From Micromonospora radicis (GTDB taxonomy: Bacteria; Actinomycetota; Actinomycetes; Mycobacteriales; Micromonosporaceae), in contig NZ_QXEC01000003.1 in NCBI RefSeq assembly GCF_003583405.1, positions 124,001 through 188,000 of the forward strand: a DNA stretch of 64,000 nt, in the 5' to 3' direction. Below, one piece after another: positions 1-8,322 of this stretch (position 1 is the stretch's first letter; each line of letters begins with the position of its first letter). The notes under the pieces were generated by a model, which saw nothing but the letters and a program-made list of their open reading frames with translations, was not told where the DNA came from and ran no database searches. A program made the position numbers and the translations under genes.

Positions 1-1213
1 TCGCTTTCCCGATCGACGAACGACTGATCCACTAGACCGGCCCGACGACCGGGGATCGATCAACTGATCCCACCCCACCGCCGACTCGACCTCCGCACCG
101 ACGGAAAGGGGTGGGTGAGCTGACCGATCGGTGGAGGTGTTGCGGCGAGATTACGCAACCGGGCCGACGATGTCATCGCGCCGCCGAGCCCTTCGCGGCA
201 CCCGCCGGGCACCCACGGACGCTGTCCGCACCCGCCTGCTCCGGGCCAGGACCACCAGGTCTGGCCTGGTGACTGGGAGCGATTCCACGATCCGCGGGAT
301 CGGCGCCGTCGGATCGTCGGGCGGAATGGTCCCGGCTCACCGGCGCACCCCAGCCGACCGGTCACCACGTTGTTCGACCGGATTCGCCGCGCATTCCTGG
401 CCGTGCCGACGCCCTTACCTGCGGGCGACGGTGTGGCGAACTCGCCACTCGGGTTCGGGGCATGGCCGCTCATTCTCGCAGCGTGCCGCGGGACGCCGGA
501 GCCAGTTCGGACATGCCGCTTCACGATCGACGGGTGAATTGGAAGTGCAGCCACCGGAGAAGCGCGGCACAGTTCCGTCACCCAAATCGGTTCACGACAA
601 TCGGATAGCAATGAGAACGCATTGCCAAACGCATCCGAGCGGACGCGAAGCGCGGATCGCCGCATTCTCGATTCATTTCTTCGGCACTCGGAAGACATCA
701 ACATCTCGGCCTGGACCGCGTCGATTATCGTTAACAAGCAGTCATGTCGGACAGCCTCCTCGTCGACGATACGAGAAGTACGTGAACAACACGACCATAG
801 CCGACCTTCCGCCCGGCAGGGCAGGTCAGCGGCGTGCTTACCGCGGCGAAGGACGATCAACTACTTGCCCCGGACAACCCTGGAAAGTGGGTCGCACCGC
901 TATCCGCGCAGAAACCCGAGCGGAGACGTGCACAATGGAGAAAGTGCTGCTCAAGGGCTATCCGACTTCACGATTGCGCTCCGTGGCCCCCCAATGATTG
1001 ACAGTATTGTCAACTGCTCTGGGCTGGGCTAACCTCGACCCGAAGCGGGGGGCTCACACAGGGGTGAGAGTGACGCAGGAGCGCGCCTTCGGGCCCACTC
1101 CGGCAATCACAAGCGTCACTGTAGGGCATTACCGGTACCGTGGCCACGATTCTTCATGCGACAATTATTGACTCAGGTCGCACGGTCAACCGGAAGGTCG
1201 ACGGGAGGCGTTC
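1..1213. other. Non-coding left flank
   Basis: I see no convincing gene here. The open frames on both strands are rich in Arg and Ser and have no ribosome site or family motif. GC is lower than in neighbouring genes, particularly from about 600 onward. The stretch nearest the AraC gene holds a palindromic promoter-like element, listed separately. Confidence 0.6.
998..1035 (+). promoter_or_regulatory. Palindromic operator overlapping a putative promoter of the AraC gene
   Basis: TTGACA (998-1003), a 4-nt spacer and TGTCAA (1008-1013) form a perfect inverted repeat. TTGTCA at 1007-1012 followed 17 nt later by TAACCT at 1030-1035 resembles an actinobacterial -35/-10 pair. It points at the regulator starting at 1214, leaving a leader of about 170 nt. 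Autoregulation or control by the second AraC paralogue is inference. Confidence 0.4.
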
Positions 1214-2050
1214 ATGGAGGAATCAGCCAAGCAGGCTGTGAACCGGGCAATCACTACTATGCGGGAGAATCTCGGCGAGCAGCTGACGGTCGATGACATG
1301 GCCAGGGCGGCGATGTTCAGCAAGTTCCACTTCACCAGGATCTTCCAGCGGGCCACCGGGCTGTCACCGGGCCGCTTCCTGTCCGCGCTGCGCCTGCAGC
1401 GGGCCAAGCACCTACTCATCTCCACCACGCTGAACGTCGCCGACATCAGCCTGCGGGTGGGCTACAACAGCGTCGGCACGTTCAGCTCCCGGTTCACCCG
1501 CAGCATCGGCATGCCGCCGACCGCCTACCGACGCCGCGCCGGGTACGCCCCGTTCATCAGCACGGAGCCGGAGCGGGCCGCGGTGTCGACGGCGCGGGTG
1601 CACGGTCGCATCCCGGTGCCGCAGGACCGGCCGGACGGCCCGGTCTTCATCGGCCTCTTCGCCGACCGGATCCCCGAGGGACGCCCGGTCTGCTGTGCGG
1701 TACTACCCGGCGCCGGCCGCTTCCAGTTCGACGCCGTGCCACCCGGCTCCTGGTACCTGCTCGCCCAGGCCGTGACCGCCGGCGGGGACGGCGGTCCGGA
1801 CGAGGCCAACCAGCCGCTCGCGGTGGCATCGCACGGACCGCTCACGATCCGCCGGGACTCCGACGTCCGGGTGGACGTCGAACTTCAGCCGATCCGCGAC
1901 GTGGACCCGCCGGTCCTGCTGGCCCTGATGGACAGCCGCAAGCTCGCACTGGCTCGGATCGCGGAGGAACAGTCCGACAGGCTGATGCCGGCGCCACCCG
2001 GCGCCGTGACCATCGGCCAGTTCTGTGAGTCCGGCCGCACCGCGGCCTGA
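1214..2050 (+). CDS. AraC-family regulator with N-terminal HTH (copy 1)
   Basis: A 278-aa transcriptional regulator. The AraC/XylS double helix-turn-helix lies at the N-terminus (about residues 5-105), with typical motifs FSKFHFTRIFQ and GYNSVGTFSSRF. The usual order in this family is the reverse, with HTH at the C-terminus. The C-terminal half (about 115-260) is a beta-rich domain I cannot name; it includes the strand-like segment FDAVPPGSWYLLA. The start is set by GGGAGGCG at 1203-1210 before ATG. The protein is clearly paralogous over its whole length to the one encoded at 11770-12579, and the two bracket the tryptophan-degradation genes, so both probably control that locus. The effector is unknown. 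Confidence 0.85.
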   Translation: MEESAKQAVNRAITTMRENLGEQLTVDDMARAAMFSKFHFTRIFQRATGLSPGRFLSALRLQRAKHLLISTTLNVADISLRVGYNSVGTFSSRFTRSIGMPPTAYRRRAGYAPFISTEPERAAVSTARVHGRIPVPQDRPDGPVFIGLFADRIPEGRPVCCAVLPGAGRFQFDAVPPGSWYLLAQAVTAGGDGGPDEANQPLAVASHGPLTIRRDSDVRVDVELQPIRDVDPPVLLALMDSRKLALARIAEEQSDRLMPAPPGAVTIGQFCESGRTAA

Positions 2051-2221
2051 CCGATAAGACCTCCCGCCCCCCGGCTCCAGCGGCAGCCAGCCGCTCCCCG
2101 ACGCTCATGCCACGACTGAGCGATGGGATTGTCACCCGGCGCGAATGTGCTCACGTGGGACAATCACGCTAGGGATGGTGAGCCAACAGGGGGACCGGTG
2201 AGCCAACTGGGGGGAAACTGG

Positions 2222-2986
2222 ATGCGCATCTCCGACCTGAGTCGCCGCACGGGCGTACCCGTCGCCACGATCAAGTTCTATCTTCGAGAAGGTCTACTGC
2301 CACCCGGCCGGCCGACCGGCCGCAACCAGGCGCAGTACGGCGAGGCACACTGCCGCCGCCTGCTGTTCATCCGCGCGATGACCGGAATCGGCCAGCTCGA
2401 CCTGTCCACGGTGTTGGAGCTGCTGGCCGCCATCGAGGACGGCGAGCTGTCGTTGCCCGGGCTCTACCAGCGCACCAATCGGGTCGTCTACCCGGACCTC
2501 GACAGCAGCAAAGCCATCGACGACGTCGCTGCCGAACGGGACGAGGTCGACCGTTTCATCGACGAACGCGGCTGGCGGGTCGGCCCCGACGTGCCCGGGC
2601 GGAACCGGCTGGCCCAGGTCCTCGCGGCGTTACGCCAACTCGGCTGCGACTGCCAGGTCGACTTCTTCCAGCCGTACGCCCAACTCGCTGAGGAGTATGC
2701 CGAGCGCGAGCTGAGCCTGCTCCCGCGCGACGAGGAGATCGAGCGGGCAGCCGCGGTGGCCCGAGCGGTGCTACTCGACGTCGCGCTCGCCGCGCTCCGG
2801 GGAATCGCCCAGGAGCACCTGGTCAACCAGCGTTTCGGTGACACCGCTCCGCCATCTGGGACGGTCGAGCCGATCCCGCCGATCTCACCACGCCGCCCCT
2901 CCACCGGGGCGGCCAACGGCGGTCACGCCGCGCGCAACGCCGGCCCGCCCGTCGAGGTGCCTCGCCGGCCCCGACGGATCCGCTGA
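2222..2986 (+). CDS. MerR-family transcriptional regulator
   Basis: A regulator of 254 aa if started at ATG 2222, which has a GGGGGGAA ribosome site; an in-frame GTG at 2198 is an alternative. The N-terminal MerR winged HTH reads ISDLSRRTGVPVATIKFYLR and is followed by a coiled dimerisation region. The C-terminal part (about 110-200) is helical and recalls the TipA/TetR-like extension of some actinobacterial MerR proteins. No cysteine array typical of metal sensors is seen. A rare TTA leucine codon sits at 2630-2632, which in actinomycetes makes translation depend on the bldA tRNA and hints at developmental control. It follows the AraC gene on the same strand. Confidence 0.85.
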   Translation: MRISDLSRRTGVPVATIKFYLREGLLPPGRPTGRNQAQYGEAHCRRLLFIRAMTGIGQLDLSTVLELLAAIEDGELSLPGLYQRTNRVVYPDLDSSKAIDDVAAERDEVDRFIDERGWRVGPDVPGRNRLAQVLAALRQLGCDCQVDFFQPYAQLAEEYAERELSLLPRDEEIERAAAVARAVLLDVALAALRGIAQEHLVNQRFGDTAPPSGTVEPIPPISPRRPSTGAANGGHAARNAGPPVEVPRRPRRIR

Positions 2987-3092
2987 CCCGCAGGCGCGTG
3001 CTCGACCGGTGGGTACGACGATCGGGCAGGTCTCGCGGTCGACGCGCGAGCCGCAGCTCCGGCACGGCGGCGGGCCGCCGTGCCGGAGGCGC

Positions 3093-3896
3093 TCAGCGGC
3101 TGATGGCCGCGAACTGGCCGGGTCGCCGGCCCTCACCCGCCGGTCCCCGGTACGCCTGTGCGATGTCCAACCAGCCCTCGGCCACCTCACCGGAGGCGGT
3201 GAGCGCCAGGTCGTCACGGTGACGTCGGCGCGTGACCAGCAGGCAGAAGTCCACTGCCGGACCACTGATCCGTTCGGCCGCATCCGGCGGCCCGAACGCC
3301 CACACCTGGCCCGACGGCGCGGTCAGCGCGAACCGGAACTCCACCTCCGGTACCGCCATGTCCCGCGCCAGGTAGCCGAAGTCCCAGGTACGAACCGCGA
3401 ACGCCACCAGGTGGCCGATCCGGTCGGTGTACCGCCGCCGTACGCCGAGCGCGTCGGCGACGTCCTGCCCATGGGCGAAGGTCTCCATCATGCCGGCCGC
3501 CGCGAGCACGGCCGCCGGCAACGGCCGGACCAGCCACGGCACCACCTGGTCGGGCGCCAACGCGCCGAGGGCCCGCTCCGCACCGGCCCGTTCGGCCCGC
3601 CAGCGGTTCAACAACACCGGCGGCGGCTCGGCGAGGAACTCGGCCAACGCCGCGTCGACGTTCGCGCTGAAGTTCGGTGTGAGTCGGGACAGGACCCCCT
3701 GGAACGCCTCCGCGTTCGACGCGGCCAGCGCGGCAAGCCGGAAGGTGGCGGCCAGGTGGGCGATCTGGTGGGCGATCGTCCACCCCGGTGCCGGAGTGGA
3801 CGTGGCCCACGCCGCCGGGTCCAGGTCGGCGACCAACCGGTCGAGTTCCTCCCCATCGGCGATCAGGTCGGTGATCACGTTCGGCTGCTGCGTCAC
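3093..3896 (-). CDS. TIGR03084-type DinB/maleylpyruvate-isomerase fold protein
   Basis: A 267-aa protein of the DinB-like mycothiol-dependent maleylpyruvate isomerase superfamily; it matches my memory of the TIGR03084 family. Metal-binding histidines are visible in AHQIAHLAA (His43, His47) and in METFAHGQD. These actinobacterial proteins usually bind a divalent metal and are thought to use mycothiol, but most have no assigned reaction. The start is GTG 3896, preceded by AAGGGGAA. It is transcribed divergently from the flavin monooxygenase. Whether it belongs to the tryptophan locus is unclear. Confidence 0.8.
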   Translation of the reverse strand: MTQQPNVITDLIADGEELDRLVADLDPAAWATSTPAPGWTIAHQIAHLAATFRLAALAASNAEAFQGVLSRLTPNFSANVDAALAEFLAEPPPVLLNRWRAERAGAERALGALAPDQVVPWLVRPLPAAVLAAAGMMETFAHGQDVADALGVRRRYTDRIGHLVAFAVRTWDFGYLARDMAVPEVEFRFALTAPSGQVWAFGPPDAAERISGPAVDFCLLVTRRRHRDDLALTASGEVAEGWLDIAQAYRGPAGEGRRPGQFAAISR

Positions 3897-3992
3897 TCAG
3901 TTCCCCTTTCACGTGGCACGTCGGTCCGGCGTCGTGATGTCGTTGGCGCCGATCAGTCGATCTAGGAGGCGGACGCCTGGGTCAGTTCGAGG

Positions 3993-4220
3993 ATGCTGGA
4001 CGCACCGGACGGTGTCTTCTCCCTGGTTGCCGTCCACACCTCGGTCGGTCGCCGGGAACCGGCGAGGTCCAAGGTGGCCAGCGGCGGCCGGCTGCGGCGC
4101 CGTTGGTCACCGCTCCCCCACTTCGGTGCCGGGCGACCACGCCGGGTGCAGCAGATTCCGGCCGAGTTCGCGCAGCGTCTCGACGAGTTGTTCGCAGCAG
4201 CCCGAGCACACCCGGAATAG
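3993..4220 (+). pseudogene. Possible gene remnant ending at a hairpin
   Basis: A 75-codon open frame whose last 25 codons look protein-like (QQIPAEFAQRLDELFAAARA) while the first part does not. The stop codon lies inside the left arm of a perfect hairpin at 4214-4251, the arrangement expected for the 3' end of a once intact gene. No ribosome site precedes it. I do not recognise the family. It may be chance. Confidence 0.25.
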
Positions 4221-4251
4221 GGAACGTCCGCGTCCGGACGTTCCCTATTCC
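4214..4251 (+). terminator. Perfect 17-bp hairpin, probable terminator
   Basis: Arms 4214-4230 and 4235-4251 are perfectly complementary with a 4-nt loop CGTC. There is no T-tract. It sits downstream of the remnant frame and about 350 bp upstream of the monooxygenase start at 4605, so it could insulate that gene or mark the end of a lost one. Confidence 0.6.
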
Positions 4252-4604
4252 CATTCGATGGTGTCCGGCCCATGAGGGGGAGTTGGGCCAGGCGCCACCG
4301 GGTCAGGTGCGACACAATCGTCACTCCCGCCCCACCGGACCGGCATCTCCTGATATGCGACGTGTTCCCCCGCGCTCCAGGTACCCGCAGCCGGTCGATC
4401 CGGTCGAGGGCGACCTGGCCGGCAGCGGGCGGGTACCCCGCACTCTCGAAGATGCGTCCAGCTCAGGGCAGATGCGACGGTCGTGGCTGGGCGGCGGAGA
4501 GCACCGCGGCGTGCACGACGGTCCGCCCGGCTCGACCACGCCGCGCCGGGCCCTCGCCGCCACGGCACCGTACGGGCACTTCCGGCCGTCCAAGGAGGAT
4601 TCTG

Positions 4605-5783
4605 TTGGCGACGAACGTTCCATCACACGACGAACTGCTCGACCGGGTTACCCAGCTCGTGCCGCAGCTGCGCAAGAACGCCGCCTGGTCCGATGAGCAC
4701 CGGTCGCTCCCAGACGAGTCGATCGACGCCCTCGCCGAGGCGGGGGTGTTCCGGATGCGGACGCCCCGACGCTACGGCGGCTACGAGTCCGACACCCGGA
4801 CCCTGGTGGACGTTGCTGCGGAGCTGGGCCGGGCCGACGGCTCCCTGTCCTGGGTGGCCTCGGTGTACTGGATTCCGACCTGGATGACCGGCCTGTTTCC
4901 CGACCACGTCCAGGACGAGGTCTTCGCCGAGCCGGACGTGCGGATCTGCGGGACGCTGAGCCCGAGCGCGATGGCCGCGCCGGCGCCCGGCGGCATCGTG
5001 GTCAACGGCCGGTGGGGTTTCATCAGCGGTGCGCGCCACAGCGGCTGGCAGGAGATCGTCGCGGTGCTGATCACCCCCGATCAGGAGCCGATGCCGGTGA
5101 TGGCGCTGGTGCCGATGTCCGACCTGCAGGTCGTCGACGACTGGCAGACCTCGGGGCTGCGGGGCACCGGTAGCGTCAGCACCATCGCCCAGGACGTCTT
5201 CGTCCCGCAGGACCGGGTGCTGCCGCTGCCGGCGGTGCTACAGGGGCAGTCCGCCTCGCAGCGCAACGCCGACTCGCCGATGTACCGGGCTCCGCTGCTG
5301 CCCGTCGCGTCGGCATCCTCGGTCGGCACGCTGCTGGGGCTGGCCCGGGCAGCCCGCGAGGCGTTCCTCGAGCGCCTGCCCGAGCGCAAGATCACCTACA
5401 CCGACTACCAGAGCCAGGCCGAGGCCCCGTTGACCCACCTTCAGGTCGCCGACGCCACGATGCGGCTCGACGAGGCGGAGTTCCACGCCCACCGGCTGGC
5501 CGCCCTGGTCGACGGCAAGTGCGCGAACGGCTCCTCGTGGACGATCGAGGAACGCTGCCGGGCCCGGGCCGACATGGGCGCGGTGGTGGCGCGGGCCAAG
5601 GAGTCGGTGGACATCCTGAGTACCGCCAGCGGCGGTTCGTCCATCTACGACGGCGTACCGATCCAGCGGATCCAGCGCGACGTGCACGCCGCCCACCTGC
5701 ACGCCCTGATGCACCCGGACACCAACGCCGAACTGTACGGCCGGGTGCTCTGCGGCCAGGAGCCGAACACCCTCTACGTCTGA
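4605..5783 (+). CDS. Group D flavin-dependent monooxygenase, acyl-CoA dehydrogenase fold
   Basis: A 392-aa protein of the acyl-CoA-dehydrogenase-fold, FMNH2/FADH2-using hydroxylases (HsaA/DszC/nitrososynthase type). The N-terminal helical domain, a middle beta domain (NGRWGFISGARHSGW) and the C-terminal helical bundle (EERCRARADMGAVVARAKESVDIL...GGSS) occur in family order. The start is TTG 4605 behind AAGGAGG at 4592-4598. Such enzymes need a separate flavin reductase, and none is encoded nearby. It lies 44 bp upstream of the SnoaL-like gene and converges with the TDO operon, so aromatic or N-hydroxylation of a kynurenine-type substrate is a reasonable guess. The substrate cannot be read from sequence. 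Confidence 0.82.
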   Translation: MATNVPSHDELLDRVTQLVPQLRKNAAWSDEHRSLPDESIDALAEAGVFRMRTPRRYGGYESDTRTLVDVAAELGRADGSLSWVASVYWIPTWMTGLFPDHVQDEVFAEPDVRICGTLSPSAMAAPAPGGIVVNGRWGFISGARHSGWQEIVAVLITPDQEPMPVMALVPMSDLQVVDDWQTSGLRGTGSVSTIAQDVFVPQDRVLPLPAVLQGQSASQRNADSPMYRAPLLPVASASSVGTLLGLARAAREAFLERLPERKITYTDYQSQAEAPLTHLQVADATMRLDEAEFHAHRLAALVDGKCANGSSWTIEERCRARADMGAVVARAKESVDILSTASGGSSIYDGVPIQRIQRDVHAAHLHALMHPDTNAELYGRVLCGQEPNTLYV

Positions 5784-5827
5784 CCGCCCGGCCCGCCCAG
5801 CGGGCCGCACCACGAAAGTGAGACAGC

Positions 5828-6256
5828 ATGTCCACTGGCACCGCGACCGCGTCGAACGGTCCCGCCGTCGATCCGGCCGAGATCGCCGCCCTACCCAAGC
5901 GCATGATCGAGACCTGGGCCGCGCACGACGCGGACGGCTTCGCCGACCTGTTCGTCGAGGACGGCACGCTGATCCTGCCCGGTCGGTTCCAGCAGGGCCG
6001 TGAGGCCATCCGGGCGTTCATGGCCGCCGCCTTCCAGGGCCCGTACCAGGGCAGCCGGGTCACCGGACAGCCGATCGAGATCAAGCCGCTCGGCCCGGGG
6101 TCCGTCGCGCTGATCACCGAGGGCGGGGTGATCCCGGCCGGGGCGGACGAGTTGCCGGCCTCGGCCGCCATCCGGGCCTCCTGGATCCTGGTCCACCGCG
6201 ATGGCCGGTGGCGCCTGGCGGTCTACCAGAACTGCCCGCGCGACCTGCCCGCCTGA
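5828..6256 (+). CDS. SnoaL-like / SgcJ-EcaC family protein
   Basis: A 142-aa protein of the NTF2-like (SnoaL, DUF4440) fold. It shows the N-terminal helix MIETWAAHDADGFADLF, the strand VEDGTLILPG and the C-terminal sheet ASWILVHRDGRWRLAVYQN. Members act as small cyclases, isomerases, hydrolases or accessory proteins in secondary metabolism, and no catalytic residue can be assigned here. GAAAGTGAGA precedes the ATG. It is co-directional with the flavin monooxygenase 44 bp upstream, probably one transcript ending at the hairpins that follow. Confidence 0.8.
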   Translation: MSTGTATASNGPAVDPAEIAALPKRMIETWAAHDADGFADLFVEDGTLILPGRFQQGREAIRAFMAAAFQGPYQGSRVTGQPIEIKPLGPGSVALITEGGVIPAGADELPASAAIRASWILVHRDGRWRLAVYQNCPRDLPA

Positions 6257-6261
6257 ACCCG

Positions 6262-6307
6262 CTGACCACCGGTTGCCGCGCCCCAGGGCGCGGCAACCGG
6301 TGGTCAG
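6262..6307. terminator. Perfect 22-bp hairpin terminator
   Basis: Arms 6262-6283 and 6286-6307 pair without mismatch around a 2-nt loop. The hairpin starts 5 nt after the SnoaL-like stop codon. With the next hairpin it separates two convergent transcription units. Confidence 0.85.
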
Positions 6308-6328
6308 CGACTCCCGGACACACAGACG

Positions 6329-6370
6329 GCGGGGCGCCGCCGGTCGAGCCGACCGGCGGCGCCCCGCTTT
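6329..6370. terminator. Second hairpin, 18-bp stem followed by TTT
   Basis: Arms 6329-6346 and 6350-6367 pair perfectly with loop AGC, followed by TTT. It lies only 21 nt after the first hairpin. It probably acts bidirectionally between the SnoaL-like gene (plus) and the SCP2 gene (minus, ending at 6499). Confidence 0.8.
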
Positions 6371-6498
6371 CGGGTCATCTCAGTGGGGAGGAAGCACGCG
6401 GACGACAGCCAGAACGGTGCCACCGAGCCGGGTGGGCACGGTCGGTCGGGCCGACGGTCGGCGCGACGTCCGCCTGGCCTCCCCTCCCAGGCCGGATC

Positions 6499-6948
6499 TC
6501 AGGGCCGCGGAGCGGCGAAGAAGTTCGGGAAGCGGGCGGTCAGCCCGAGGTCCCCGCGGGTCTTCAACCGACCCCGCATCACCAGCATCACCGCGTGCGC
6601 GTTGCCGGTGACCAGGTGGACGAAGTCGGCCGCGGCGAGGTTCAGGGTCAGTTGCGGCTGCCGGTCGGCGCTCGGCGACAGGGTGCAGGTGCCGTCGGCG
6701 ATGATCATCTCGTAGGTGTCCACGCCGCCGTCGGGCCGGTCACCGATTCGCCAGTGCACGACCGCCCGGGTGCGGCCGGCGGCTTCGGGGCGGAAGGCGG
6801 ACGGCATCCCCCCGATCAGGTGGTCGAGGATCTCGCCGCGCCGTTCGCCGCGCAGCACCTGCCGCAGTTCGTCGATGGGCGTGCCCTTGACCAATCGGGC
6901 GAACTCGACCGGGTCCATTGCTTCGGCACGTACGTCTTGGATGGACAT
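6499..6948 (-). CDS. SCP2 sterol-transfer family protein
   Basis: A 149-aa protein with the features of an SCP2 sterol-carrier domain: an N-terminal helix, then TRAVVHWRIGD, DTYEMIIADGTCTL and the LAAADFVHLVTGNA...RGRLKTRGDLGL stretch typical of the C-terminal half. Such stand-alone SCP2 domains bind hydrophobic ligands and recur as accessory genes in actinomycete biosynthetic loci. The start ATG at 6948 has GGAGGAG upstream. It is the last gene of the minus-strand TDO operon and ends before the convergent hairpins. Confidence 0.8.
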   Translation of the reverse strand: MSIQDVRAEAMDPVEFARLVKGTPIDELRQVLRGERRGEILDHLIGGMPSAFRPEAAGRTRAVVHWRIGDRPDGGVDTYEMIIADGTCTLSPSADRQPQLTLNLAAADFVHLVTGNAHAVMLVMRGRLKTRGDLGLTARFPNFFAAPRP

Positions 6949-7022
6949 CGAACTCCTCCGTCGGCGGATGACGGGGCCGCTCGCCGCGCCGCCGGGCGGG
7001 CCCGGCGGCACTGCTGCCCACC

Positions 7023-7202
7023 TCAGTCGAGACCGCGCATGATGTGCGGCTCGCCGTCGTCCTCGCCGAAGCAGCGGTTCATCTGCTGCGCCCGGGCCCA
7101 CAGGTCCAGGCAGCTCGCCGGGCCGACGGGAGGCGGGGCGGCCGGCTTGGCGGCGGCCCTGGTCGGGTCGGGCAGAACATCGACCACCGGGTCGTTGGTC
7201 AT
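7023..7202 (-). CDS. 59-aa peptide, possible RiPP precursor or small accessory protein
   Basis: A 59-codon gene with a strong ribosome site (AAGGGAGGG, 7210-7218) 7 nt before ATG 7202. The N-terminal half is Pro/Ala-rich without secondary structure signals. The C-terminal half carries Cys31, Trp35 and Cys44 (CLDLWARAQQ, MNRCFGEDDG) and ends GLD. It lies between the methyltransferase and the SCP2 gene in the TDO operon, same strand, with gaps of 70 and 74 bp. I recognise no family. A ribosomal peptide substrate for the neighbouring heme and methyl-transfer enzymes is possible, as is a small structural partner. Confidence refers to it being a real gene. Confidence 0.6.
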   Translation of the reverse strand: MTNDPVVDVLPDPTRAAAKPAAPPPVGPASCLDLWARAQQMNRCFGEDDGEPHIMRGLD

Positions 7203-7272
7203 CCCCGTGCCCTCCCTTCGCCACCTCATCCTCGCCGTGACTCGCCGGGCTGGCATCTCTCAGACTGCGCAG

Positions 7273-8322
7273 CTACCCGGCATGCCCACTCTCCTGACCA
7301 ACGGGCGTCGGCTTGTACGCGATGACCAGTTCCCAGGTAGCGGGAAGTACCGCCACGTGCCGAAAGCCGATCTCCGCGAGCAGGGTGGTGTAGAAGCCCA
7401 CCTCGCGGAGGCGACTGACGCTGCTGTCGACGCCGATCAGGAAGTAGCTCCAGAAGAATTGCACGGCCAGCCGGTCCGGGGTGCGGAATTCCTCACAGAT
7501 GAGCAGCAGCCCGCCTGGTTCCAGCGCCGCGTAGGCCTGTTCCAGCAGCCGGCGGGCCACCGCGTCGGGCCAGTCGTGCAGAACCCGGACGAACGAGAGT
7601 GCGTCGTACCCGGACGGCAACGGCTCGGCGAAGAAGTCGCCGCCGATGAAGCCCAACCGGTCCGGGTGACCACGGCTGGCCCGGGTGGCCGCCACCAGGG
7701 GCGCCACCGCCGGCAGGTTGTACACGTCGGCCCGCAGGTCCGGTGCGGTGTCGAGGATGTGCGCGGCGAGCGTCCCGTCGCCGCCGCCCACGTCCAGTAG
7801 CCGCCGGCGGTCCGACCAGAGCCGGTCCCGGTGGCCGCGGACCGCCGCGATTGCCGGCCCCAGTCCCAGCGCCATGCTGCGCTCGAACTCCGCGGTCTGG
7901 GCGGCTGTCTTCGGCGGCCAGGCGAACTCGGCACCGATACCGACCTCGCCACGCAGGCTCTCGGCGAGCCGGCCGTGCAGCTGACGCCAGGGGTAGCGGT
8001 CCCGATCCTGTTCGATCGAGCCTGGGCCGAGGACCGCGAGGACGGCGTCACGCAGCCCCGGCACCGCCCGGTAGCTGGTCGCGCCGATCTCGTCGCCGGG
8101 TTCGTCGCGGGTCAGGAGACCGAGGCTCTCGATGCAGTCGAGAAACTTGTAAAGCCGCAGCGGGAGCACTCCGAAGCGACCGGCCAACGCGTCGAGCCGG
8201 GCCGGTCCGGGCTCCAGCGCGTCGAGTAGTCCCAGGTCGAGTGCGGTGCGCAACACGTCGATGGCCTTGGGGCCGTTGGCGAGCAGGCTCAGCAACGCCC
8301 GGGGCGAGAGGGTGACGGTCAC
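7273..8322 (-). CDS. SAM-dependent methyltransferase (O-methyltransferase fold, kynurenine-type candidate)
   Basis: A 349-aa methyltransferase with an N-terminal winged-helix dimerisation domain (ALLSLLANGPKAIDVLRTAL) and a C-terminal Rossmann domain with the SAM motif LLDVGGGDGTLAAHIL, then DALSFVRVLHDWPD and LEPGGLLLICEE. The start is GTG 8322, overlapping the upstream kynureninase-like stop by 4 nt (GTGA), so the two are translationally coupled. In actinomycin and sibiromycin pathways a methyltransferase of this general type C-methylates 3-hydroxykynurenine before kynureninase acts; the operon partners here suggest an equivalent role. That assignment is inference. Confidence 0.85.
   Translation of the reverse strand: MTVTLSPRALLSLLANGPKAIDVLRTALDLGLLDALEPGPARLDALAGRFGVLPLRLYKFLDCIESLGLLTRDEPGDEIGATSYRAVPGLRDAVLAVLGPGSIEQDRDRYPWRQLHGRLAESLRGEVGIGAEFAWPPKTAAQTAEFERSMALGLGPAIAAVRGHRDRLWSDRRRLLDVGGGDGTLAAHILDTAPDLRADVYNLPAVAPLVAATRASRGHPDRLGFIGGDFFAEPLPSGYDALSFVRVLHDWPDAVARRLLEQAYAALEPGGLLLICEEFRTPDRLAVQFFWSYFLIGVDSSVSRLREVGFYTTLLAEIGFRHVAVLPATWELVIAYKPTPVGQESGHAG

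Noticed and set aside
60..1032. Overlapping open frames on both strands left of the first AraC gene
   Set aside because: Arg/Ser-rich composition, no ribosome sites, no motifs, and mutually overlapping frames of equal length; typical of non-coding high-GC DNA.
3214..3912. Alternative long frame over the TIGR03084 gene
   Set aside because: Gly/Arg-rich shadow without the His-based metal motifs of the 3093-3896 frame.
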